Assembly (NCBI GenBank): GCA_965230685.1
Contig: CBDDLO010000002.1
Location: 2,542,001 to 2,606,000 of the forward strand
Direction of reading: 5' to 3'
From: Bythopirellula sp965230685
GTDB taxonomy: Bacteria > Planctomycetota > Planctomycetia > Pirellulales > Lacipirellulaceae
DNA length: 64,000 bases
The position numbers were made by a program, and so were the translations under genes. The notes beneath the pieces are model-generated. The model did no database searches. It was given only the letters and a program-made list of their open reading frames with translations, and was not told the DNA's origin. This document shows positions 45,298 through 56,900 of this stretch, in pieces (position 1 is the stretch's first letter; every line of letters starts with the position of its first letter).

Positions 45298-45860
45298 AGT
45301 CGCTCCAGAATATGTAGTTTTCTCTGGATTGTTCGCACTGTGCAATCGAGCTGCACTGCTATCTCTTGAGTTGTTAGACCTTCTAATCGCATTAACGCGA
45401 TAGTCTTCAGCTTGTTATCGCCTACCGATTCCAAGGCGAGCAATAGATGGTCAAGCAGATCTTGTAGTTCTGTGATCTCCGACGGCGAAGCGGTCTCTGC
45501 TGTGACGTTTTCCAAACCTTCAGATCGACGAAGAGCTTCGCCTCCGCGACGATCGCGAAGCTCATGTCGCACTCGATCGGTCGCCTTTCTCCGTGAGATG
45601 GTTACCAGCAGGCGCCAAAGTTCGTCACGGCTTTCGAGCTGGACAGCTTCGCTGTTTGCCGCCGCTGAGAAAAAGGCTCGAAACGCGCTTTGGGCGACGT
45701 CTTCTTCGTTGCCCGCGCCAGGTGCCAGGCCACGGACAAACGGCCGCACGATGCCTTCTACTCGTGAGACATAGCGCTGCCAAAGTTCACCGATTGCGCA
45801 CGCATCCCCTTCGTGAATAGCTGGAATGAGCCGCGTAATGGATCCGGCAGGTCGAGTCAT
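45279..45860 (-). CDS. ECF sigma factor
   Basis: This is a 193-residue sigma-70 family protein. ATG 45860 gives the usual length; a longer frame to 45905 adds a hydrophobic 15-residue leader that is unlikely. Region 2 lies at about 15-85 (LIPAIHEGDACAIGELWQRY). Region 4 is at about 130-185 (LKTIALMRLEGLTTQEIAVQ, then VRTIQRKLHILERLW). The 3' end overlaps the start of the kinase gene by 19 bases, so the two are translationally coupled. Confidence 0.85.
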   Translation of the reverse strand: MTRPAGSITRLIPAIHEGDACAIGELWQRYVSRVEGIVRPFVRGLAPGAGNEEDVAQSAFRAFFSAAANSEAVQLESRDELWRLLVTISRRKATDRVRHELRDRRGGEALRRSEGLENVTAETASPSEITELQDLLDHLLLALESVGDNKLKTIALMRLEGLTTQEIAVQLDCTVRTIQRKLHILERLWTSEA

Positions 45861-45944
45861 CGCGTTAAGTGACAAAATGCCGCAACTGAGAAGCAGAAAA
45901 CGCACCTAAGCCTTTCTTGTACAAGTACTTAGCATACCTGGCCT

Positions 45945-46397
45945 TTGGCTGAACCGCAAGTTGATGGAAAAGTTCATCGAGACGACGTCAAATACACAGC
46001 GTTTCGCGATTTCCTGTTCGAAATTACCACTGCTGGAGGTCTCGTGATTTGTAAAGGAGATAGCCGATCGGAATCATACGACAGCGTAAAATTGTCATGG
46101 GTTTTTGCACCTGAACCAAACTACCGGTTTGTAATTTCTGCAGATGGGAGAATGATAATGAAGGAAGGTCTTTGTCTACGCCTCGTGCCCTTCACGACTA
46201 CCAATACCAAGGGGAACAGAAATACTGAAATCGTTGCTGACTGGTGTCTCCTTTTGATCGCAGCCTTTTTACTCGACTACGTCGCTTCGAAAGCTCAGCG
46301 AGACTCAGCTATCGACTTTGGAGACTTCATCGAATTATCTTTGGTACCAATCGAAGGAGTGTGCTCGGATAGTCGACGGTTCCTAGCACGGAACTGA
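45945..46397 (+). CDS. Weak hypothetical protein
   Basis: This is a 150-residue open frame with a TTG start. It contains YTAFRDFLFEITTAGGLVIC and APEPNYRFVISADGRMIMKE, which look protein-like. A hydrophobic stretch (WCLLLIAAFLLDYV) lies near residues 100-113. No family is recognised, no ribosome site is clear, and base composition is AT-richer than neighbouring genes. It may be a remnant or not a gene. Confidence 0.3.
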   Translation: MAEPQVDGKVHRDDVKYTAFRDFLFEITTAGGLVICKGDSRSESYDSVKLSWVFAPEPNYRFVISADGRMIMKEGLCLRLVPFTTTNTKGNRNTEIVADWCLLLIAAFLLDYVASKAQRDSAIDFGDFIELSLVPIEGVCSDSRRFLARN

Positions 46398-46659
46398 ACA
46401 CCGGCGCTGAATAGTGCCCTTCGACTTCGGTCGAATTTTATGCAGCCGCAGTCGTGAAAAAAATTGCGGAACGCTCGGCGATCGCTACTGACAAACGCAG
46501 AGATTGGCGGCCTACTTTGCCTCTCATAAATGCTTGACATAGTGCAAGGAGAATATGGAGGAATTATAATCACACAAATAGTGGCACATTGGTAATGACC
46601 TCTGTAGCATAGCCAGGTATCTCGAACCCCGCACATGTGCAAAGCTAACGATAGCGTCA

Positions 46660-49437
46660 TTAGCGAAGAGTATTGCTCTTGCTTGCTGATGGAATCCATG
46701 ATGGCCAGAGCGGATTTCGTTGTAGTTGGGCTAGCAACGCTCGGCTTAAATTGTGCTCAAAGTAGTTGAACATGCCCGTATCAATGCTGCTTTTGAAGTG
46801 TTCGGCAGCCAAGTCGCGGTTGCCCTTGGCGAGCTGGGCAAGTGCTATGTAATAATGCGCTTCGCAAAGGTCCTTTCTCGCAGTGCCCGCAGCTGCGAGC
46901 AATTCCGTACTGCTCAACTCACCGCAGGCGTACTTGGAAATATGCGGTAGCCATCCTTCACGAAATGCAGGCAACTTCTGTTGTGCCTCTAGCGATTGGC
47001 ACTGTCGACGGGTTTCTTCGCTAGGATCGACGAGCCGCGAAATGGTATACACGCTGAGCAACTCGTGAATAGGGTTGAGCTTTACTTGACCATCAGCAGG
47101 AAAGTGCGCCCTCACTTTAGAGGGCGAATCGCCCGCCGTGGCTTCGATCAGAGCACGAAAGAACTTTAACTGCCTATCTGTCCGATCCCCACCTTCCATT
47201 TTTCCGCAGGCGTCTTTTGCCTCGTCATAACGCCCTTCGCGAACTAGCGCTAGCACCAGATACAAGATCTGACGACGCTCAAACTTCTTCAATTCAACGA
47301 TCGCTTGTTCCACATCACCGAGGTAATCGTAGTAAAATGCCAACGTCAGCTGTGCTCGAAACGCATTCAGGGATTTCAACCGCTTCGCAACCGTGCCAGC
47401 TTTGTGCAGCATTTCCTCGTGCTTATCCATTTGACCATGCACCTCGTAAGCAGTGGCGGCAGCCAAGAGTGCCCGCATGTGACCGCTTGTCACCAGAGGC
47501 GTGTTTCCCAGCAACTCGGCTGCAATCCGATAGTCGTCCAGGGCAGCCTCCGCGATCGTCGGGTCAGCCGTGTCTTGCGCAAGTCCCACTTGAACTTCAC
47601 CGCGAATCAGCCGCGCCACCAGGCTCGATCGATTGCGATTGATTGCCTCATCCAATGTTTTCGCCGCCTTCGCAGCATCATAAAAGGCTTCAACACGTGC
47701 TAGATGCAAGTAGTCCTCGAGCGTATGCGACTGCAAACTCTCACAGTGTTGAAAGACCTCTTCTCCCTGCTGATAAAAATGCCTGGCGATGCAACAGCGG
47801 GCCAACAAGGCCTGTGCCGCCACGCTGTCCGGCATTTCGGCGGCTGCCTGCGTAAAGTGATCGTAAGCGCGCGCGTACCCGGAACCGAGCATATCGACTT
47901 GCCCCTCCAGCAGTTGCATCTTGCCGAGCGGGGCTCCCAACTGCCGTGCTTCCGCCACAGCGGCTTGGGCGTCTTTCCGCTTTCCTTCCAGAGCAGCCAT
48001 GATGGCCCGTTCGAAAACTCGCTCCTGCTGCGTTTCCGTCCACAGCGATTGGGAGCGGTGCGCCGCAAAAGCGAAAAACATCGCAATCAACGCCAAGGCA
48101 CTTGCCGCGGCGATCGCAGCCGACAGTCCACGATGTCGACGTGACCATTTTGCCGCGCGAGCAATTGGCCCGGCACGCCTGGCTGAAATCGCAAAACGAT
48201 TTGCATAGGCCCGCAAATCGCTCGCCATCACCGCGCCCGATTGATAGCGATCAGCCGGATTCTTCTCTAATGCTTTCAGGCAAATCGTCTGCAGATCGTG
48301 CGGCACTCGCTTGTTCAACTTGCGTGGCGGCGTTGGCTCGTTGTTGGTGATCTGATTGATAATTCGCTCGCGTGTGTCGCCAACAAACGGCGGCTGCAAT
48401 GTTAGCAATTCGTAGAGCGTGGCTCCCAATCCATAGATGTCCGCCCGCCCATCGACCAAATCCGACTCCGAAAGAATCTGCTCGGGCGCCATGTAAAACG
48501 GAGTGCCCAGACATTCGCCGGTCCGCGTCATGCCTGGCACTTGCATGAATCGAGCCAACCCAAAGTCGCTAATATGCAACCGCCCATCGGACGAAAGCAA
48601 CAAGTTCGAAGGTTTTACGTCGCGATGCACAACGTCGTGATGATGCGCGTAGCCAAGTGCGTCCGCGACGTCAGCGAGTGCTCTCGCAATGCGATCGAAA
48701 TAATCGCCCTCCGACCCTTCAAACAATTTAGTTGCCGTAACCTCCTGCGGTTCGTTATTGTGAGTAACCTCGCCGGTGAGCGTTTGAATCGCCCACACGG
48801 GTGTGCTGGCCGCGCTGGCTGATAGCCCTGCTGGAAGGTTGTCCGCTGGCGTCGCCGATTCCAATTCCGGCACTGGCTGCGACCTCAAATGTTCGAGCAA
48901 ATGACTAAGCGGTGGTCCGTCGATCAACTCCATCGCATAGTAGAGCGTACCGCCTTCATCGCCGGTCGCGTAGACCGAGACAATATTGGTGTGATGCAAG
49001 CGGGCTGATGCCTCGATCTCGCGGCGAAATCGAGTATTAGCATTGGCAGAAGAACGCAAATATGTTGGCAAGACTTTCAGTGCGACGGGGCGGTGTAACG
49101 AGATTTGCTGTGCTCGATAAACGACGCCCATTCCGCCTGCCCCGATTTGCTTTTCGATTTTGAAATCACCAAGCTGCGAACCTGGGACTATCTCGACCGC
49201 CAGTGGCTTATCCTCCCACTCGTGTCGGTACGTAGGGAGTTGCGTTGCCGTGATCGCCTCAGCCAGCGGCAAGAAACCCTGGGCAGCTGGTGCGAGATTC
49301 AGCATCGCCAACACCTCGGCCTCAAGGGCCTTGTCACTTCCACAGGCCTCGCGCAACCAAGCCGCCCGTCGAGACTCGTTCATCTGCAGAGCCTGGTCCA
49401 CCAACTCCAAGGCTCGACGAGCCAGATCAGTCGACAT
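46660..49437 (-). CDS. Ser/Thr kinase with C-terminal TPR-like region
   Basis: This 925-residue protein has its ATG (49437) inside the end of the sigma gene, after GAGGGAGAG. A Leu-rich N-terminus (about 1-85) precedes the kinase domain (about 92-430), with IGAGGMGVVYRA, HRDVKPSNLLL and DFGLARF. Between the hinge and the catalytic loop there is an extra segment of about 70 residues (around 200-270) rich in Ala, Ser, Pro and Glu. A membrane helix (about 470-495) leads to a long helical TPR-like part (about 510-925) on the far side. It forms a sigma/kinase operon with 49427-50014. Confidence 0.92.
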   Translation of the reverse strand: MSTDLARRALELVDQALQMNESRRAAWLREACGSDKALEAEVLAMLNLAPAAQGFLPLAEAITATQLPTYRHEWEDKPLAVEIVPGSQLGDFKIEKQIGAGGMGVVYRAQQISLHRPVALKVLPTYLRSSANANTRFRREIEASARLHHTNIVSVYATGDEGGTLYYAMELIDGPPLSHLLEHLRSQPVPELESATPADNLPAGLSASAASTPVWAIQTLTGEVTHNNEPQEVTATKLFEGSEGDYFDRIARALADVADALGYAHHHDVVHRDVKPSNLLLSSDGRLHISDFGLARFMQVPGMTRTGECLGTPFYMAPEQILSESDLVDGRADIYGLGATLYELLTLQPPFVGDTRERIINQITNNEPTPPRKLNKRVPHDLQTICLKALEKNPADRYQSGAVMASDLRAYANRFAISARRAGPIARAAKWSRRHRGLSAAIAAASALALIAMFFAFAAHRSQSLWTETQQERVFERAIMAALEGKRKDAQAAVAEARQLGAPLGKMQLLEGQVDMLGSGYARAYDHFTQAAAEMPDSVAAQALLARCCIARHFYQQGEEVFQHCESLQSHTLEDYLHLARVEAFYDAAKAAKTLDEAINRNRSSLVARLIRGEVQVGLAQDTADPTIAEAALDDYRIAAELLGNTPLVTSGHMRALLAAATAYEVHGQMDKHEEMLHKAGTVAKRLKSLNAFRAQLTLAFYYDYLGDVEQAIVELKKFERRQILYLVLALVREGRYDEAKDACGKMEGGDRTDRQLKFFRALIEATAGDSPSKVRAHFPADGQVKLNPIHELLSVYTISRLVDPSEETRRQCQSLEAQQKLPAFREGWLPHISKYACGELSSTELLAAAGTARKDLCEAHYYIALAQLAKGNRDLAAEHFKSSIDTGMFNYFEHNLSRALLAQLQRNPLWPSWIPSASKSNTLR

Positions 49438-50014
49438 CGGTCTCTCCCTCGTCAATCTGCCCTGCTTGCAATTCTTTGAGCAACCACAAACGGGCGACCT
49501 CCCAATCGCGTTTGACGGTTCCCACAGAGACGTCGAGCGCCTCGGCAGTCTCCACCAGCGACATGCCGCCAAAATAGCGCATCTCGACCACGCGGCTTCG
49601 GCGCTGGTCGATTTCAGCGAAGCGTTCGAGCGCTTCGTGCAGATCAAGTAATTCCTCAGGTTGCTGTTGGGCGGCAACGAGTGCTTCTTCGAGTTGCACA
49701 GGCTTGAGACCGCCACCTCGTTTCTGCCGACACTTCGCACGGGCGTGGTCGATAAGTACGTTTCGCATCGCGGTCGACGCGAAAGCCAAGAACTGCGCTC
49801 GACCTCCCGAGGGCGTTTGGCTTTTCTCCAGGAGTTTTATCGAGACCTCATTCACCAGTGCCGTGGTGGTCAGCGTGTGGCCAGGGCTTTGATTGGCCAT
49901 TTGTACCTGCGCCAAAGAGTGCAAATCGTCGTATGCCAATCGGACCAGCTCGGCCCGCGCTTGCTGATCGCCACTTTTTGCACTTAGCAGCAGCTGGGTG
50001 AGATTGGAGACCAT
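49427..50014 (-). CDS. ECF sigma factor
   Basis: This is a 195-residue sigma-70 family protein. ATG 50014 (MVSNLTQLLLSAKSGDQQAR) gives the usual start; a longer frame reaches 50143. Region 2 spans about 10-95 (RLAYDDLHSLAQVQMANQSP, then TALVNEVSIKLLEK) and region 4 about 130-185 (RRSRVVEMRYFGGMSLVETA, HTH VSVGTVKRDWEVARLWL). This is the planctomycete/proteobacterial ECF type that pairs with TPR-bearing kinases. It overlaps the kinase gene by 11 bases. It is divergent from the PEP-CTERM gene at 50209. Confidence 0.88.
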   Translation of the reverse strand: MVSNLTQLLLSAKSGDQQARAELVRLAYDDLHSLAQVQMANQSPGHTLTTTALVNEVSIKLLEKSQTPSGGRAQFLAFASTAMRNVLIDHARAKCRQKRGGGLKPVQLEEALVAAQQQPEELLDLHEALERFAEIDQRRSRVVEMRYFGGMSLVETAEALDVSVGTVKRDWEVARLWLLKELQAGQIDEGETDVD

Positions 50015-50208
50015 TTTTGGCGTCAGAATGATTTGGCGCGCCACTTCGGCAAGAAAGATCGTCTCTAGTAGCAAGGCCGCAGCTTCAATGACTCTGTTGG
50101 CCCCCACCTGATTATACCACCGCTGGGCGAACGCGGAATCCACAGCTGTGTCGTCGCAGCGTTGCTGTTTCGAAACTCTCCACGAGCCAATTCCTAAGGA
50201 AAAACGTC

Positions 50209-50964
50209 ATGAATACTCCGAAACATGGCCGTCGTACCCTCGTGCTGCTCTTGGTTTCGGCTGCGGCGGCGCACGGGCAAAGTACGGAATTCTTGTACAC
50301 CTACAGCTTTGTCACCACCGATTCATTGGGTAGTCCCGGCAACCCAGGTGCCACAGCGAGCTTTTCCTACCTGTCGACCGCCAGGCTAAACAACGGCGGT
50401 AACTTCAAACTCACGCAAGGCGAGCTGCTGGAAGGAACCGTCGAATTCTACAGCGATGGTAGCTCGGCGAACTTGGACATCACCAATCCGGACGAGGTAA
50501 GATTTCCCGAAAAGTCACTCACAGGGATTCCTCTCGGCCAGTTGAGTCTGCTGGCGGGAAACCCAGCGCCGAGCATCGACAATATTTTCAGTGCGAACAT
50601 CGCTCCGATTTCGCGAAAATTAGGGGCCACTGGTGGATCGTTCGGATCCAATCCATTTACTGGCGGTCCATTTGCGGGCGAGTGGTCGCTAACCTCGCTG
50701 CCCATTCCCGTTGGCGGTCACGACCTCGACAGCGATGTCGACGGGGCGGACTTTCTTTACTGGCAACGGGGCGAGTCACCCGTTGCACTTAGCGCAGCGG
50801 ATCTTGCCAAATGGCAGGACAACTTTGGGTCCGACTTGGGTGCGATCCCAGCATTCACCACCGCTGTTCCTGAGCCCAGTTCGCTTGTGAGTCTGCTCCT
50901 CGCTGGTTTACTCGTTCTGCTGCGACATCGAACCGTAACTCCGACGACTTACGTCGCCGGCTAG
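50209..50964 (+). CDS. PEP-CTERM secreted protein
   Basis: This 251-residue protein has AAGGA upstream of the ATG and a signal peptide (RRTLVLLLVSAAAAHGQ, about 8-24). The passenger is beta-rich (FLYTYSFVTTDSLGSPGNPG onward). A dockerin-like segment (LDSDVDGADFLYWQRGESPV, then AADLAKWQDNFG) sits near 172-210. It ends with VPEPSSLVSLLLAGLLVLLR plus HR and a short tail, a PEP-CTERM signal. It lies 35 bases upstream of the 2261-residue protein gene and could be co-transcribed with it. Confidence 0.87.
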   Translation: MNTPKHGRRTLVLLLVSAAAAHGQSTEFLYTYSFVTTDSLGSPGNPGATASFSYLSTARLNNGGNFKLTQGELLEGTVEFYSDGSSANLDITNPDEVRFPEKSLTGIPLGQLSLLAGNPAPSIDNIFSANIAPISRKLGATGGSFGSNPFTGGPFAGEWSLTSLPIPVGGHDLDSDVDGADFLYWQRGESPVALSAADLAKWQDNFGSDLGAIPAFTTAVPEPSSLVSLLLAGLLVLLRHRTVTPTTYVAG

Positions 50965-50999
50965 CCACCTTCACTCAACTATGAAATGAGGCGAATCCC

Positions 51000-53900
51000 A
51001 TGCATGCCAAAATTTTGGCTATCCGAACCGCCATCGCAATCGCTTTGATTGCGGCGGCAACAACCGCCCTTGCCCAAGTCGACTTTCGATGGAACGACTC
51101 AAGTGGCGGGGCGTTTAATGATCCCAATAATTGGAACAGCGCATTTCCAGGTTCGATCCCAGCGCTTGCTTCTCGGGCTGTTTTCGATCTGCCCAATGCG
51201 TACACCGTCACATTCCCTGGGAACCCAGACCTTGGCACCGTCTCTTCGGTCCGTCAAGGGAACGTCACGTTCGACCTCCAAGACAACAATTACACTCTGG
51301 GCGACATGTTCGTCGGAGAATTTGCCGACAATGTGGCGGAACTGACAGTCGAAAACGGCACGCTTAACCCCATCAATACGATCCTTGGGGAGACAGACCC
51401 TTCCGTGGGTGTCGTGATCGTCGGTGCAGGTGGTAAGTTCGACCCTAATTCATTCGTGATCGGAAACCAAGGCACCGGTAGCCTGTTGATTCAAGACGGC
51501 GGACGCGCCACCGCAACCAGCACCCGCATAGGCAATGAGTTGACTGGAAGCGGGACGCTCCGGGTCTCCGGCACCGATGGATCGGGAAATCGGTCTCGGT
51601 TCGTCGATGGCTCGCATATCCTCATCGGGGCTCAAGGTCATGGGGAGTTGCACATTTCAACTGGAGCGCTGGTCGAAACCAATCCGAATGTAGCCGCGGA
51701 GCAAGCCGATTCCATTGCGCTATTTCCCGCTCCCGGCGGGGGACTGGGGGCCACGGGGCAGGTCACGATCGACGGGGTTGCCGCGGATGGGACCCCTTCC
51801 ACTTGGACCAGCACTGGTCCCCTACTCGTAGGTAACTTGGGCGGAACTGCGTATGCCCAGGGGAGCATGACCATCACTGGCGGCGGCAAAGCCACCCACA
51901 CGAAAGCGAGTCTCCTTGGATCCAGCGAGGCTCCCAGTCGTGTCGAAATCCGCGGCACAGACGCGGCGGACAACCCCTCAAAGTGGACGCTCACCTCAGG
52001 CTCGCTGGACTTGGTGGGTACAGTTTCGGTCGCCGACGGCGCGGCTTTAGAGCAGTCCAACGGCGGAGTCAACATCGGGATGCTAAAAGACTCTACAGGC
52101 AAACTGACCATCACCGGCACCAGCGCGAATGGTGTGCGTTCGCATTATACCGGGACCGGGTATACCGTCGGTAACCATGGCACAGGCGAACTGATCGTCT
52201 CCAATGGGGCGATTGCCTCAAGTCCGGGCGTTCGGAGCGGCTTGTTTGTTGGCGCCCGTTCGACCAGCCACGGGAGCGTGCTGATTACCGGCAAGGATGC
52301 GCTGGACAACCCCGCGACCATGATCATCGGCCGCAACATCACTATTGGGGACGAAGGCAGTGCTTCGCTGACGATCTCGGATGGTGGAGTGATGCAAACT
52401 GGGTTTGACGATCCCCTCAGTTTCGGATTCGTGGGTTTGCGCGACACTACTGACCCATCAATGGCTGACCCTGCTAGCGTTCTTGTGACGGGAACCGATT
52501 CGTCGTGGTCGCACTCCCGCAACCTCTTCGTCGGCGGCGGTGCAGGCGGCGCTGGTGGTTCGGCGACGATGACGATCGACGACCGAGCCACGGTCGACAT
52601 CGGGCTGACGCTCAAGGTTTGGAACACGAGCGAACTGCAGGTCCATGGCGGGTCTCTCCATGCCGACGTGTTAGAACTCACGTCTGGTAGTGATCTCGAA
52701 TTCGGCATCGGCGGCACGCAGCCTCACGACGCCTACGGCCACGTAATCTTGACCGAGGACGCAATGCTCGACGGAAATTTGGAACTCGCACTGCTGGATG
52801 ATTTTCTCCCCACGGCTAACAACACATTCACGTTCTTGGATGCCATTGTTGTCGAAGGCGTATTTGAGAATGTTGCCCCCGGCGCCCGACTGCTGACTGA
52901 AGATGGCATGGGTTCCTTTCAAGTCAACTACGGTGCCGACAGTCTGTTTGAGCCCAGCCAGATCGTGCTCAGCGACTTTGAAGTGAACCTCATACACGAA
53001 GATCTCAACGGTGATGGGTTCGTTGATGGGCTGGACCTCGGCATTTTGCTTAGCAACTTCAACCAAACTGCCGACCCCACCGGCGGCGAGCTCAACGGCA
53101 CCGCGCCAGTGGACGGTCTCGACCTCGGCAAACTGCTCGGCGCTTGGAATCCACCAGACGCTACGCTTGCAGTTTCACGAACTGTGCCCGAACCGGCTAC
53201 GTGGGCATTGCTCCTTCTGGGGGCAGCCGCATGGCTCCGTCGCGGAGGAAGCCAAATGCTTGGCGGAATAATGCTTGCAGCAGTGATCTTTTCCACCGCA
53301 TGCAGCTCCACCAAGGCGGCATTGCATACCTGGCACGGCAGCGCCGACCTGGACTGGTTCAACCCCGGTAATTGGACGCCCGGCCTTGTCCCCGGTGACG
53401 GCGACGACGTAGAAGTAGGCCCCAACACGGGCGGCTCGCCTCTGAATCGGGTGTTTCTCACCGCCGACGCGACCAGTTCACCGGTGGACAACGTGGTGCT
53501 GCAGGCCAACACGAACGCCAACCTGTTTCTCAACGGCTTCCAGATGAAGATCGACGACAACGACGCCGGCCGCCTGGAAGTCGGCGGCAGCACGAGCGTG
53601 GTCGTTCCCCCGGTCGCGGCGAACCCGAACCTGGTTGGGCTCGACGTCGACGAGGTCGAAGTGTTCAGGAGCGGCACCTTCAGCAACCTCGGCCGGACCG
53701 TTGTCAACAACGCACTCACCACCATCCCCGGCGGCACGGTCGCCAGCGTCGGGTTGATCGAGCTGGGCGGCAACCCCGCGTTCGAACACGCACTCGTGAA
53801 CAACGGCACGATCTCGGTCGGCCTGTCTACGGGCGCCGGCGAACTGACACTTCGCGCGGCACCTGGCACCCGGCTGGACCTGGACGGGTTCGGGGAAAAC

Positions 53901-56900
53901 GGCATCGTACGCGCGACCAACGACGCCCTGCTCGGCACCGCCGCCGCCAAGCTGATCGTCGACGGCCCCTTGGCGGATAGCTTCAGCGGCACCATGGAGA
54001 TCGGACGGCGCGACACAATCGAGTTTCTCAACACCTGGAGCATGGACGGCACGCTCACGTTTGCCGGCGGTGATGGTGGCGACGCCGCGACTTTGGCAGG
54101 CCCTTCGTTCTTCCCGGTGGGCGGCAGCAGCGTCCGTGTTGCGTCCGGGACCGCCAACTTCGATGTGCACCTCACCATGTCCGGCGGCGACTTCATCCCC
54201 GAACCGGGCACCACTGTCAACATCAATGAAGGCGCGACCTTCGGCCACTTCGCCGACCTGGCGCTCTCCGGCGGCGGGGTCACGCTCAACGTCAACTCAA
54301 GCGTCGCCATCCTCCAGCAAAACCCTCAGCTCGACGCGACGGGATCGGGTTCCAACACGATCAACGTGGCCAGCGGCAAGTTCCTCCGCGTTGCCGGCAA
54401 CCACTTCGGCGAGTTCAACGACCGCCTCAACCTCCGGGCCGACAGCACTCTCGCCCTCGAAGGCGACATCACCTTCGCCGCCGACTCGACCCTCGACATG
54501 AACACCACGGGCGTCCAGCTGAGAGTACATGACGACGCGATAATCAACACGGACGTTGATCTCGATGGGCTCTCCCCGAACCACAACCTGATCAACGTCG
54601 GTCGGGACGGCCACCTGACGATCAACGCCGACATCGAACCCGCGACGGACAACACGTTCGACGGCTTCATCGCCAACAGCGGTGACTTGACGGTGAACAC
54701 TCCCGACCCGCTCTGGACCCTTGGCGGCCCAGGCGCCCTCTCCCTTATCCCGGCCGGCGGCAGCAACCCGACCGTGGACGGCGACCCCCTACACAACCAC
54801 GGCGTCATCCGCGGCAGCGGCCGGTTTCTGAACCTGACCCGTAATCTCCCTGGCGGGGAGATCAGCCCGGGCGTCTTCGTCGAGTCCGCCGGCCGACTGA
54901 GCTGGGAAGACTCTGCCCTGCACCTGTTCGTCGACAGCACGGTCGAGATCCAAGTCGGCGGTACCGAGCCGGGTGTCGACTACGACCGTATCGACGCCGC
55001 CGACCTTGTGATCGCGGGTGGCGAACTGAGCCTCGAGCTACTCGACGACTTCGTGCCGAAATCAGACGAAGTATTCACGGTCATATCCGCCGCCGGCCTC
55101 ACCGGGACGTTCGACAACATCGCTCCCGGTGATAGGTTAGCGACCACCGATGGACTGGGTTCGTTCCAAGTCAACTACGCTGTCGGCAGCCTGTTCGAGC
55201 CCAATCAAATCGTGCTGAGCGACTTTGAAGCCAATCTGCTTTCCGCAGATCTCAACAGCGATGGGTTGGTTGATGGTCTGGACCTCGGCATTCTGCTCGG
55301 CAACTTCGATCAAACTGCCGACCCCAGCGGCGGCGAACTCAACGGCACAGCACCAGTCGACGGACTCGACCTCGGCATCCTCCTCGGCGCCTGGAGTCCG
55401 CCCAGCGACACGCTGGCGGTTACGCAAGCAATCCCCGAACCTACATCGTGCGTGCTGCTTCTGCTCGGTAGCTTGGTGCTACTTCGGCGCTTTCGATATG
55501 GCGTACTCACCCTGTTGGTAATTTCACTTCTATCCTTCGCCTGCGGCCCTGCTACCGCAGCAACGATCGCTTGGAATGGCAGCGACGACCAGTTTTGGAA
55601 TAACCCTCTCAATTGGTCGACGAATTCCGTGCCCAATGATGGCGACGACGCGGTGATCAATTCCTCGCCCTTCAGTATCATTCGGCTCAAAGCCGATGCC
55701 AGTTCTTCGCCGGTCGATAGCGTGACGTTCGGCGGCGGGTCGAATGTCACCTTCAACACCAATGGCCATCGCCTAAAGGTCGAGGGCAATGGAAGTTCGT
55801 CCGACGATGGCCGCTTGCGAATCGAAGAGGGCGCCAGATTCTTCGTCAATGACGTAACCGCCGACGGCTCGCTCCCCGGCTTGGAAGCCAGGGATATTCG
55901 AGTCGGCTTCGGCGGGACCTTCTCGAACACCGGATTCACGGTGGTCGACCGATTGCTCGATGTTCTGCCGGGTGGCACAGTGGCGAGCTCGGGCTTGATC
56001 GAGGTTGGCGCCTCGGCCAACGGCGCGGAACGCGAAACGGCATTGGTCAACGATGGAACAATCTCCGTCGGCACGCTGGGCGCAGGAAATTTGCAGATTC
56101 GTGCCGAGGGCGACGCGCTACTCGACCTGGACGGTGTCACCGAGAACGGCATCGTGCTCGCGAACACCGACAACTTTGTCGGCACCACAGGCGAAGCGTT
56201 CCTGCAAGTGATCGGTCCTCTCAGCGACCCATTCAGCGGCCAGATGGAAATCGGTGTCCGCGACCGGGTTAGTCTCACCGAACCCTGGGAGCTGGACGGC
56301 ACGCTACGTTTCCAGGGCGGCGACGACCTCGGTCGCGCAGTGCTGCAGAATGGAGCTGTCACTGCGCTTGACGGAGCGAACATCCAGCTTGCCAGCGGCG
56401 AAGTGCTGCTCGCAGCGCCGCTCACAATGAACGGAGGCGTTTTTTCGGCTGCTTCGGGGACCAAAATAACCTTTACCACACCAGCCATCTTCGGGCCCGC
56501 GGCGGACTTGGAACTGGGCGACAACATGACTATCAACATCAATCGAGACGTGCACTTCCAGCAACCGCAAATTCGGCTCGACGGACCCGATGAAGGCTGC
56601 AATCTGATTACGGTCGCGCCGGACAGATTGCTGCAAATCGACGGCGACCACTTCGGCGAGTTCAACGACACGATCAATCTCAACCGCGGAAGCACGCTGA
56701 CGCTGGGCGGCAATTTTGAGTTTGGCAGTTTGGCAACACTCAACATGTCGACCGGCAACGTCACGATCAACATCGGCGGCTTCACCCGCATTCGCCCCGA
56801 TGTCGATCTCGAGGGACAGGGTTCGTTCACCATCGTGAATGTCGCACCGGGCGCCGAACTGCGACTCGACGGCAACATCGCAGACAATGCCGAGAACAGA

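Noticed and set aside
52928..56887. Long minus-strand frames opposite the giant PEP-CTERM gene
   Set aside because: They are antisense to a clearly coding, GC-biased gene and have no domain; composition mirrors the plus-strand codons.
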